From contig CAYLZN010000272.1 of assembly GCA_964387935.1 (NCBI GenBank), positions 1-8,076 of the forward strand: DNA of 8,076 nucleotides. Reading direction: 5' to 3'. The notes below the pieces were generated by a model. It did not search any database, was not told the origin of the DNA, and saw nothing but the letters and a program-made list of their open reading frames with translations. Positions 1 through 5,548 of this stretch are shown here, one piece after another; the first letter of the stretch is position 1, and every line of letters starts with the position of its first letter. Source of the stretch: CAYLZN01 sp964387935. Its GTDB lineage: Bacteria > Acidobacteriota > Vicinamibacteria > Vicinamibacterales > JAFNAJ01. Made by a program: the position numbers and the translations under genes.

Positions 1-38
1 TACAGCAGGAACAGGAACGGGATCAGGCGGCGGCGCAC
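1..38 (-). CDS. MFS transporter, N-terminal fragment (runs off the left edge)
   Basis: A GTG at 38-36 on the minus strand opens a frame reading MRRRLIPFLFLLY up to the window edge. This basic stretch followed by LIPFLFLLY is what I recall from the start of major facilitator superfamily carboxylate permeases (the anion:cation symporter group), just before the first membrane helix and its DRVN motif, which lies outside the window. The frame overlaps the last five codons and stop of the acyl-CoA ligase, so the two are probably one transcript with coupled translation. A GGAAG stretch touches the GTG too closely to be an ideal ribosome site. The frame stays open upstream without an ATG, so the exact start is uncertain. 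A permease for the acid that the ligase activates is an inference from adjacency. Only about 12 residues are visible. Confidence 0.55.
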   Translation of the reverse strand, partial: MRRRLIPFLFLL

Positions 39-1660
39 CTTCCGTCGGGCCGACGCCGCAGACGCTTCCCGCGGCGTCGCCGCAGTTCGCGCTTCAGGAT
101 CTTGCCGGTGGCGGTCATCGGCAACTGCTCGCGGAACTCCACCAGGCGCGGGGTCTTGTACGCCGCGAACTGATCCTGGCACCACGCGAGCACGTCCTGC
201 TCGGTCGCCTGCGATGCTGGTGCCCGCACGACATAGGCCTTCACTTCTTCGCCGAGCCGCTCGTCCGGAATGCCGACGACGGCGCACAGTGAGACCGCCG
301 GGTGCGCCATGAGGACTTCTTCGATCTCCCGCGGGTACACGTTGAACCCGCCGCGGATGATCATGTCCTTCGTGCGATCGACGATGCTGAGATAGCCGTC
401 CTCGTCGAGACGGCCGAGATCGCCGGAGTGGAACCAGCCGTTGCGCATCACGTCCGCGGTGGCCTCGGGCCGCTTGTAATAGCCCTTCATGATGTTGTGT
501 CCGCGGATGACGACCTCGCCGACCTCACCCGTCGGCACGGGTCGGTCCATGGGATCGACGACCGCGACTTCGATGCCCAGCAGGGGCGTGCCGACCGTGC
601 CCGGCTTCGATGGGCGTGTCGCGTGGTTGAACGTCGCCACGGGCGACGTCTCGGACAGGCCGTACCCCTCGAGGATGCGGACCCCGAACAGGGCCTCGAA
701 GCGCTTCATCAGCTCCACCGGCATCGCGGCGCCGCCAGAGGTGCAGACGCGCAGGTGGTCGCGCAACCCGGAGACGTCGACCTTCTCCTTGGCCACGTGC
801 TCGGCCAGCGTCCAGAACATCGTCGGCACGGCGGCCCAGAAGTTGACGCGCTCGCGCGTCATCGCCTGCAGGACGGCCGCCGGCTCGAACCGCGGCAGCA
901 GGACGATGGTGTGCCCGAGTGTCAGGCTCGTCACCATCTGCACGACCTGACCGAACGAGTGGAAGAGGGGCAACGTGACGAGAGTGACGTGGGGTTCACC
1001 CGACCGCGTGTCGAGGTAGGGACCGATGAGCCCCGCCGTGCCCCAGGCGTTGCACTGGAGATTGGCGTGCATGAGCTCGGCGCCCTTTGGCTGGCCCGTG
1101 GTCCCCGACGTGTAGAGAATCACGGCGGTGTCGTCGGGCCGCCGCGGCACGGTGGCGAATCGACTGTCCTGCTGGGCCGCGAGCAGTGCGCCCAGCGATC
1201 GCGTGCCCCCAGGCCCCTGCGGCGCGGCCGGATCGGCGGTCATGACGATGAAGTGCTGGCAGGCGGGCACCTGGACAGCCGCTTCCTGGCCCCACGCCGC
1301 CATGGGCAGCTCCGCGGTCCCCTCGAAGCAGAAGTAAGCCTGGGCGTCGCTGTCCTTCAGGTGGTAGGCGATCTCGCGCGGCTTGAGCAGCACGTTGAGC
1401 GGCACCACGACGCACCCGGCCTTCAGGATCCCGAAGTAGACGATGGGGAAGTAGGGCACGTTGGGGCAGGTCAACGCGACGTGGTCGCCCGGTTGCAGGC
1501 CGAGCGTCTGCAGCGCCGAGGCGACTCTGCCCGCCATCGCGTGCAACTGGGCGTAGGTCAGGCGCCGATCGCCCATGACCACCGCGTCGGTGGTCGGGCG
1601 CATGTGGGCGTGGTGATCGAGGATACTCGCCAGGTTCAGGCTGGTCGCCGATGTCAGCAT
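23..1660 (-). CDS. Long-chain-fatty-acid-type acyl-CoA ligase (AMP-forming)
   Basis: This is a complete 545-residue member of the ANL adenylating superfamily, which activates a carboxylic acid with ATP to an acyl-adenylate and passes it to coenzyme A in the cytoplasm. Visible motifs are the phosphate loop TSGTTGQPKG (184-193), EGYGLSET (331-338), the SGD aspartate that binds the ribose (D414), the hinge region DRTKDMI near 428-434, GGFNVYPREIEE just after it, and GKILK near the end with the catalytic lysine at about 520. Length fits bacterial fatty-acyl-CoA ligases. ATG at 1660 is preferred over GTG at 1666 because AGGGAG lies 7 nt before the ATG but only 1 nt before the GTG. The last residues after GKILKREL are arginine-rich and overlap the next gene, so that tail is probably not conserved. 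The substrate (fatty, aromatic or other acid) cannot be decided from sequence. Confidence 0.93.
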   Translation of the reverse strand: MLTSATSLNLASILDHHAHMRPTTDAVVMGDRRLTYAQLHAMAGRVASALQTLGLQPGDHVALTCPNVPYFPIVYFGILKAGCVVVPLNVLLKPREIAYHLKDSDAQAYFCFEGTAELPMAAWGQEAAVQVPACQHFIVMTADPAAPQGPGGTRSLGALLAAQQDSRFATVPRRPDDTAVILYTSGTTGQPKGAELMHANLQCNAWGTAGLIGPYLDTRSGEPHVTLVTLPLFHSFGQVVQMVTSLTLGHTIVLLPRFEPAAVLQAMTRERVNFWAAVPTMFWTLAEHVAKEKVDVSGLRDHLRVCTSGGAAMPVELMKRFEALFGVRILEGYGLSETSPVATFNHATRPSKPGTVGTPLLGIEVAVVDPMDRPVPTGEVGEVVIRGHNIMKGYYKRPEATADVMRNGWFHSGDLGRLDEDGYLSIVDRTKDMIIRGGFNVYPREIEEVLMAHPAVSLCAVVGIPDERLGEEVKAYVVRAPASQATEQDVLAWCQDQFAAYKTPRLVEFREQLPMTATGKILKRELRRRRGKRLRRRPDGRCAAA

Positions 1661-1667
1661 GCACACG

Positions 1668-1673
1668 CTCCCT
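1668..1673 (-). promoter_or_regulatory. Ribosome binding site AGGGAG of the acyl-CoA ligase
   Basis: AGGGAG on the minus strand lies 7 nt before ATG 1660. It decides that start over the in-frame GTG two codons upstream. Confidence 0.65.
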
Positions 1674-1732
1674 GGCAGCCACGCGGCATCCGCCGGGGCC
1701 GCGGCCAGTCACGCTCGTTTTTGGTGCGGCCG

Positions 1733-1738
1733 ATTCTA
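1733..1738 (-). promoter_or_regulatory. Possible -10 box (TAGAAT) for the acyl-CoA ligase
   Basis: TAGAAT on the minus strand matches the sigma-70 -10 consensus at 5 of 6 positions. It would give a leader of about 65 nt before ATG 1660. I see no convincing -35 box at 16-18 bp spacing, so this is a weak call. Confidence 0.35.
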
Positions 1739-1769
1739 CACCAGGGATCGGCAGCTCACACAGCAGGCA

Positions 1770-1799
1770 TTCCGGCTGGAGGCGTTCTGGCTGGAGGGG
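1770..1799. repeat. Tandem 15-mer (two copies)
   Basis: TTCCGGCTGGAGGCG at 1770-1784 is followed directly by TTCTGGCTGGAGGGG at 1785-1799, with 13 of 15 bases identical. It sits at the left edge of a hairpin-rich spacer and may be part of the same dispersed intergenic element. Confidence 0.6.
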
Positions 1800-1903
1800 C
1801 GCCGGAGGCGCGCCGCCGTTGACGGCCGTCCGTCACGGCGCTACGCTGCGCCATCCCGCAGGACGCGACCGGCCACGACTGACGCCCGCGCGCGACGGCG
1901 CGC
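1798..1903. repeat. Cluster of GC-rich inverted repeats in the divergent spacer
   Basis: Four inverted repeats can be read. GGCGC/GCGCC lies at 1798-1802 and 1810-1814. A longer stem at 1814-1840 pairs CGCCG with CGGCG and TGACGG with CCGTCA around a CCGT loop, with one bulged T, giving 11 base pairs. GGCGC/GCGCC lies at 1837-1841 and 1848-1852. GCGCGC/GCGCGC closes a GACG loop at 1888-1903. The second and third share bases 1837-1840, so they exclude each other. The last ends 6 nt before the ribosome site of the next gene. Possible readings are a REP-like dispersed element, a structured leader, or the chance yield of GC-rich DNA; the 11-bp stem argues against pure chance. There is no T-tract, so none is a classical terminator. 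Confidence 0.5.
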
Positions 1904-1909
1904 AAGAAC

Positions 1910-1916
1910 AGGGGGA
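1910..1916 (+). promoter_or_regulatory. Ribosome binding site AGGGGGA of the cysteine-repeat protein
   Basis: A strong purine-rich Shine-Dalgarno lies 5 nt before GTG 1922 and supports this GTG as the start. A GCGCGC hairpin ends just upstream and could affect access to it. Confidence 0.65.
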
Positions 1917-1921
1917 GCGAC

Positions 1922-2869
1922 GTGGAGACCTCGACACACCAGGGACTTGGGTGGACGCCACTCGTCCAGGGGCTCGTCGTGGCAGGGTGCCTGCTCGGCC
2001 CGGCCGCGCAGCCGGCGGCGCTGGCCCTCGACGACGCCACGTGCCGCGCGTACGCGAAGGAGGCGGTGCGCCAGTTCGAGCGGCGCTCGCTGCGCCAGTG
2101 CTTCGGCAAGATCGGGAACTCGCAATGGTGGAGTCCCGACGAGGATTATCACTACCGCTGGTGTCGTGGCATCAGCGATCCCGGCCTCCTGACGAAGGGC
2201 CTCAAGGACCGCGACGAGATCATCGAGAGCTGCAAGCCGCTCATGACGGAGGCGACGTGCGCCGCGTACGCGCGGGACGCCGTCCAGCAGAATCGGGATC
2301 GCCTCGCCCGGGGCTGCACCTCCAACATCGGCCGGAGCGACATGTGGAACAGCGACGAGAACTACCACCTGCGCTGGTGCCGTGGTGTCTCGGATCCGGG
2401 GCTACTCGAGGCCGGGACGAAGGCGAGAGCGAACGTGCTGGCCACATGCGGGATCGAGAATCCCGGTCCCGACTTCGAGTGTGACGCGTTCATCGGCACC
2501 GTCCAGCCTCCGAAGGTCAGGAAGCACTTCAACGAGCCGCGCCGGGAGTCGGGATCCGATGCCGGGTCGGCCGTGTGCATCTACGACTTCGGCAACGGCG
2601 AAGAGATTCGCGCCGAAGGCAACTGGAAGGCGAAGTTCGTGCCCTGGCCGGTGGTCGTGCAGGTGCAGGTGGGATGCGATCCCACGAGCCGCGGGATCGG
2701 GACCGTCCGGACGACGTCCATCGGCATCAACGCCAACAGCCCGACGGCGCATTCCGGGGCGTCCGTCACCGGGAACTCGCCCCGGACCATCAAGCTGGCG
2801 CAGGATGCCCACGGGGCCCTCAACGACATGTTCGTGATCGCGGAACTGAACGCCCGGCCGTGTCGCTGA
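1922..2869 (+). CDS. Exported protein with two four-cysteine tandem repeats, function unknown
   Basis: This is a 315-residue protein with a GTG start. A hydrophobic segment (about 14-36) acts as signal peptide, with an A-L-A cleavage motif at 33-35. A VAGC lipobox at 20-23 is an alternative, and the n-region lacks Lys and Arg, which is odd. The mature part starts with two repeats of period 72. Repeat 1 has C41, C60, C81 and C104; repeat 2 has C113, C132, C153 and C176, with identical spacing 19/21/23. Shared features are CxAYAxxAV, W-S/N-x-DE-x-YH-x-RWCRG and SDPGLL. The C-terminal domain (about 187-315) has C187, C219, C252 and C314 and looks beta-rich. Twelve cysteines remain after ALA cleavage, an even number suited to disulfides. 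The repeat resembles cysteine-rich repeats I recall from secreted proteins of other bacteria, but I know no function. It is monocistronic and convergent with the TSUP gene. Confidence 0.85.
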   Translation: METSTHQGLGWTPLVQGLVVAGCLLGPAAQPAALALDDATCRAYAKEAVRQFERRSLRQCFGKIGNSQWWSPDEDYHYRWCRGISDPGLLTKGLKDRDEIIESCKPLMTEATCAAYARDAVQQNRDRLARGCTSNIGRSDMWNSDENYHLRWCRGVSDPGLLEAGTKARANVLATCGIENPGPDFECDAFIGTVQPPKVRKHFNEPRRESGSDAGSAVCIYDFGNGEEIRAEGNWKAKFVPWPVVVQVQVGCDPTSRGIGTVRTTSIGINANSPTAHSGASVTGNSPRTIKLAQDAHGALNDMFVIAELNARPCR

Positions 2870-2871
2870 TC

Positions 2872-2963
2872 CCGCAGGCCGCCAGCCGCAGGCCGCCAGC
2901 CGGATTGCCGCCAGCCGCTAGCCGCCGGCCGCAAGCCGCCAGCCGCCAGCCGCCAGCCGGAGT
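2872..2963. repeat. Heptamer tandem array, consensus CCGCCAG (about 13 units)
   Basis: Read in steps of seven from 2872, the units are ccgcagg, ccgccag, ccgcagg, ccgccag, ccggatt plus one extra g, ccgccag, ccgctag, ccgccgg, ccgcaag, three times ccgccag, then ccggagt. All begin with CCG and most end with G, while the middle varies. The array starts 2 nt after one stop codon (2869) and ends 6 nt before the other (2970), so it fills 92 of the 100 bp between two convergent genes. No T-tract or clear terminator hairpin is present. Confidence 0.9.
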
Positions 2964-2969
2964 GTCTGG

Positions 2970-3845
2970 CTACCGCTGGTGGCGCGCGGAACGTAACATC
3001 ATCACGGCGGTATAGACCACGACGAACAGGACGAGCCAGCGGACGGTGTCGAGCGGCAGCGACTTCACGAGGTACGCCGCGATGAGGACCGCGGGGATGC
3101 CGCCGAGCGTGAGACCGAGCGCGGCACGGACGTCGTAGGCACCGCGGTCGATGAAGCGGAGGCTGCCGATCGGCATGAGGAACGCGCAGGACCCCATCAT
3201 GATGGGGAAGGCCGCCTTGGGATTCATGCCGAGCAGGGCAATCATGATCATGCAGGGCGCGTAGAGACCGATGCCGAGCGTCATCAGGGCGCCGAGGACG
3301 AAGTTGCCGGCGACCGCGACGCCCAGCAGCGCGCCGTGCAGCCCGTTGGTGTTGCCCCCCGACGGAAAGAGCTGGAGCAGCGTCATCAGCAGCAGCGTGG
3401 CCGCGGCGAGCAGGGCGACGCCCATGCCGATCTGCACGTGGTGGCGCGGCCACCCGGAGACGACGCCCGCCCCGAGCCAGGCGCCCAGCACCGACGCCGT
3501 GATGAGCAGGATCAGCGTCGTCGCGTCCACGTCGATGATCGCGATGTAGATGAACGCCTGGACGATGACCGGCAGCGCGTGACCGACGTTGAGCGTGCCG
3601 GGCACGAGGCGATCATCGACCACCCCACGCAGCTTGTAGGCTGCCGTCGTCGTGGCGAAGGAGCCGATCCCGAGCGTGTCGAGGAAATTGGTGACGAAGC
3701 CGACGGTGAGGCCGAACGGCCCTGGCCGTCCGTGTGCGCTCGTGTCGGCAGAGGACCGGCGCCGGTCGCGCAGCGCGCGGCCCCAGAACACCACGAACAT
3801 CAGCGTCACGAGTGCGAGAGCCACGAAAAGAAGTGTCTTGGCCAC
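2970..3845 (-). CDS. Sulfite exporter TauE/SafE (TSUP) family membrane permease
   Basis: This is a 291-residue, strongly hydrophobic protein with about eight predicted membrane segments, a usual size for the TSUP (formerly DUF81) family, whose characterised members move sulfite, sulfoacetate or other small anions across the inner membrane. The two-half internal repeat is visible: GFVTNFLDTLGIGSF (49-63) in the first half and GALMTLGIGLYAP (185-197) in the second, the latter followed by GMNPKAAFPIMMGS (206-219). The GTG start at 3845 is chosen because it begins MAKTLLFVALALV, directly at the first helix, and lies 10 nt after a perfect TATAAT. There is no Shine-Dalgarno, so it is probably read from a near-leaderless mRNA. 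It is transcribed alone, divergent from the hydrolase operon. The transported anion is not predictable; no sulfur-metabolism gene is adjacent. Confidence 0.88.
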   Translation of the reverse strand: MAKTLLFVALALVTLMFVVFWGRALRDRRRSSADTSAHGRPGPFGLTVGFVTNFLDTLGIGSFATTTAAYKLRGVVDDRLVPGTLNVGHALPVIVQAFIYIAIIDVDATTLILLITASVLGAWLGAGVVSGWPRHHVQIGMGVALLAAATLLLMTLLQLFPSGGNTNGLHGALLGVAVAGNFVLGALMTLGIGLYAPCMIMIALLGMNPKAAFPIMMGSCAFLMPIGSLRFIDRGAYDVRAALGLTLGGIPAVLIAAYLVKSLPLDTVRWLVLFVVVYTAVMMLRSARHQR

Positions 3846-3855
3846 GGTGCCCGGG

Positions 3856-3861
3856 ATTATA
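3856..3861 (-). promoter_or_regulatory. -10 box TATAAT of the TSUP gene (near-leaderless)
   Basis: A perfect TATAAT on the minus strand lies 10 nt before GTG 3845. Initiation about 7 nt downstream would leave a leader of only some 4 nt. No recognisable -35 is present; that position falls in heptamer repeats. Confidence 0.65.
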
Positions 3862-3866
3862 CGCGC

Positions 3867-3930
3867 CCGTACGCCCGACCCGTCCGTACGCTGCCTACGC
3901 CGCCGTACGCCATACGCCGTACGCCTGCTA
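3867..3930. repeat. Degenerate heptamer array, consensus CCGTACG
   Basis: CCGTACG occurs at 3867-3873, 3884-3890, 3903-3909 and 3917-3923, and CCATACG at 3910-3916. The units at 3903-3923 are strictly in phase, while the first two stand 17 and 19 nt apart with broken units between. A last in-phase unit, cctgcta (3924-3930), runs into the -10 box of the hydrolase gene. The core CGTACG is palindromic. The array fills the space between two divergent -10 boxes, where -35 boxes and regulator sites would normally lie. Confidence 0.75.
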
Positions 3931-3934
3931 CAAT
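3926..3934 (+). promoter_or_regulatory. Extended -10 promoter TGCTACAAT of the hydrolase operon (near-leaderless)
   Basis: TGC followed by TACAAT is an extended -10 motif (TGn plus a 5/6 match), which can work without a good -35; none is visible 16-18 bp upstream. It ends 10 nt before ATG 3945, and the intervening bases are C-rich with no Shine-Dalgarno. The expected start site leaves a leader of only a few nucleotides. Confidence 0.65.
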
Positions 3935-3944
3935 CCCCCCACCC

Positions 3945-4769
3945 ATGGAGCGCCACACCACGATCGCCGGCCGCGCCGTGCGCTTCCTGGACACGGGTTC
4001 CGGCCGGCCGCTGGTGTTGCTTCACGCGTTCCCGCTGAGTGCGGACATGTGGGCGCCCCAACTGGCCTCACTGCCCGTGGGCTGGCGAGCGATTGCGCCC
4101 GACCTGCGCGGCTTCGGCGGCACGGGCCGGGTGGTGAGCGATGGCGAGCACCTGGTGCCCGTCCCCGCCCGTGGCATGGACGACTATGCCGGCGACGTCC
4201 TCGCGCTGCTCGACCACCTGGGCATCGAGCGCTTCGTGGTCGGCGGCCTCTCCATGGGCGGCTACGTGGCCTTTGCCTTGTGGCGGCAGGCCGCTGCGCG
4301 CCTCCAGGGCGCGGTGCTGGCCGATACCCGCGCCGAGGCCGACACGCCGCAGGTGCGCGCTGGCCGCGAGCAGATGCTGGCGCTGCTCGACCGCGAGGGG
4401 CCACACGGGATTGCCGACGCGATGATCCCGCGTCTGCTCGGCGCAACCACGCGCGCGAGCCGCCCCTCCGTGGTCGCGGACGTCCGACGGACCGTCGAGT
4501 CGAACGCACCTGGCGGGATCGGCGACGCGATAGGGTGCCTCATGACCCGACCCGACGCGACGCCGCAGCTGCCGTCGATGACCCTGCCGATTGGCCTGAT
4601 CGTCGGCCAGGAGGACGAGCTCACGCCCGTGTCCCTGCACGAGCAGATGCAGGCCGGCCTCCCTCACGCGACGCTGGCGACGATTGCCGGCGCGGGTCAC
4701 CTGTCCAACCTCGAGCAGCCCGAGGCCTTCACCCGGGCGCTGGCCGACTTCCTCACGAGACTTTCCTGA
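3945..4769 (+). CDS. Alpha/beta-fold hydrolase (enol-lactonase/esterase-like)
   Basis: This is a 274-residue cytoplasmic alpha/beta hydrolase with no signal peptide. The N-terminal strand and oxyanion region read LVLLHAFPLSADMW (about 23-36), then APDLRGFGGTG (51-61). The nucleophile elbow is GLSMG, giving Ser103. The acid is Asp224 in GQEDELTP, and the base is His252 in GAGHLSNLEQPEAF. The triad is therefore complete and the length typical. The overall look is of the 3-oxoadipate enol-lactonase/esterase branch, but those names are widely over-applied and no aromatic-degradation gene is adjacent, so I give no symbol. ATG 3945 is chosen because it starts the conserved fold and directly follows the promoter. 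It is the first gene of a three-gene operon; its TGA shares one base with the next ATG. Confidence 0.9.
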   Translation: MERHTTIAGRAVRFLDTGSGRPLVLLHAFPLSADMWAPQLASLPVGWRAIAPDLRGFGGTGRVVSDGEHLVPVPARGMDDYAGDVLALLDHLGIERFVVGGLSMGGYVAFALWRQAAARLQGAVLADTRAEADTPQVRAGREQMLALLDREGPHGIADAMIPRLLGATTRASRPSVVADVRRTVESNAPGGIGDAIGCLMTRPDATPQLPSMTLPIGLIVGQEDELTPVSLHEQMQAGLPHATLATIAGAGHLSNLEQPEAFTRALADFLTRLS

Positions 4770-5548
4770 TGGATCTGCACCTGGGCGACAAGGTCGCCAT
4801 CATCACGGGATCCAGCCGCGGGCTGGGGTTGGCGAGCGCCCGCTCGCTGGCGCGCGAGGGGTGCGCGGTCACCCTCTGCGCCCGGGGCCCGGACGGCCTG
4901 CAGGCGGCGGCCGCCGAGGTGCGCCGCGACGGTGGCGATTCGGCCCGCGTCCTTCCCGTGGCCGCCGACGTCACCACCACCGACGGCATCGCCACCGTCG
5001 TCGCACGCACGGTCGAGGCGTTCGGCGGCATCGACATCCTCGTCAACAACGTGGGTGTCGCCAAGGGCGCCGGTATCGTGGACACGCCAGACGAGGAGTG
5101 GCAGGCGGCGTTCGATCAGACGCTGTTTCCGGCGATCCGCGCCTCGCGCCTCGTCATCCCGCACCTGCGTCGCCGCCAGAGCGGCGTCATCATCATGATC
5201 GCCAGCATCTGGGGCCGGGAGTCTGGCGGCCGCATGACCTACAACGCGGTGAAGGCCGCCGAGATCAGCCTCGCGAAGGCCATGGCGCAGCAACTGGCGC
5301 CGGAAGGCATCCGCGTGCTCAGCGTGGCGCCGGGGTCGATCCTCTTCCCGGGCGGGTCGTGGTGGAGGCGTCAGCAGGACGATCCGCAGGGCATCGCCGA
5401 CTTCGTGCGGCGCGAGCTGCCGTTCGGCCGTTTCGGCCGGGACGACGAGGTGGGCGACGTCGTGGCGTTTCTCGCGTCGCCCCGCGCGAGCTGGATCAGC
5501 GGCGCCTCGGTCCCCGTGGACGGCTGTCAGTCGCGGTCGAACCTATGA
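4769..5548 (+). CDS. SDR-family NAD(P)-dependent oxidoreductase
   Basis: This is a 259-residue classical short-chain dehydrogenase/reductase that would oxidise or reduce an alcohol/carbonyl pair with NAD(P)(H). The Rossmann glycine motif is TGSSRGLG (13-20), followed by the CARG segment after the second strand, where an Arg may favour NADPH. NNVG is at 93-96, catalytic Ser at 146, and YNAVK gives Tyr158 and Lys162. The SVAPGSI loop and the C-terminal GASVPVDGC complete the fold. The helix-4 position that normally carries the fourth catalytic residue, Asn, appears to be Thr118 (in FDQTLFPAIRASR). The start overlaps the hydrolase stop by one base (TGATG) and has only a weak ribosome site, so translation is probably coupled. 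The substrate is unknown; FabG-like annotation would be a family name, not evidence of fatty-acid synthesis. Confidence 0.92.
   Translation: MDLHLGDKVAIITGSSRGLGLASARSLAREGCAVTLCARGPDGLQAAAAEVRRDGGDSARVLPVAADVTTTDGIATVVARTVEAFGGIDILVNNVGVAKGAGIVDTPDEEWQAAFDQTLFPAIRASRLVIPHLRRRQSGVIIMIASIWGRESGGRMTYNAVKAAEISLAKAMAQQLAPEGIRVLSVAPGSILFPGGSWWRRQQDDPQGIADFVRRELPFGRFGRDDEVGDVVAFLASPRASWISGASVPVDGCQSRSNL

Noticed and set aside
302..1822. Long plus-strand open frame (506 codons) opposite the acyl-CoA ligase
   Set aside because: The translation is rich in Arg, His, Asp and Val without domains, typical of the antisense of a GC-rich gene, while the minus strand carries every ANL motif.
1756..2109. Minus-strand 117-codon open frame over the hairpin spacer
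   Set aside because: It overlaps the signal peptide and first repeat of the exported protein and has no family features or start signal.
1651..2484. Plus-strand open frames starting in the 1660-1900 spacer
   Set aside because: They are arginine-rich, lack a ribosome site, and run out of frame into the cysteine-repeat gene, which has its own strong ribosome site and signal peptide.
2864..2980. Bidirectional intrinsic terminator between the convergent genes
   Set aside because: No stable hairpin followed by a T-run is visible on either strand; the gap is a direct-repeat array.
2872..3930. CRISPR array, considered because of the repeated units
   Set aside because: Units are 7 bp and contiguous, with no spacers of constant length and no cas genes.
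3846..4061. Longer TSUP protein starting upstream of 3845
   Set aside because: The extension would be antisense to the start of the alpha/beta hydrolase and cross both promoters; its translation is arginine- and glycine-rich with no membrane segment.
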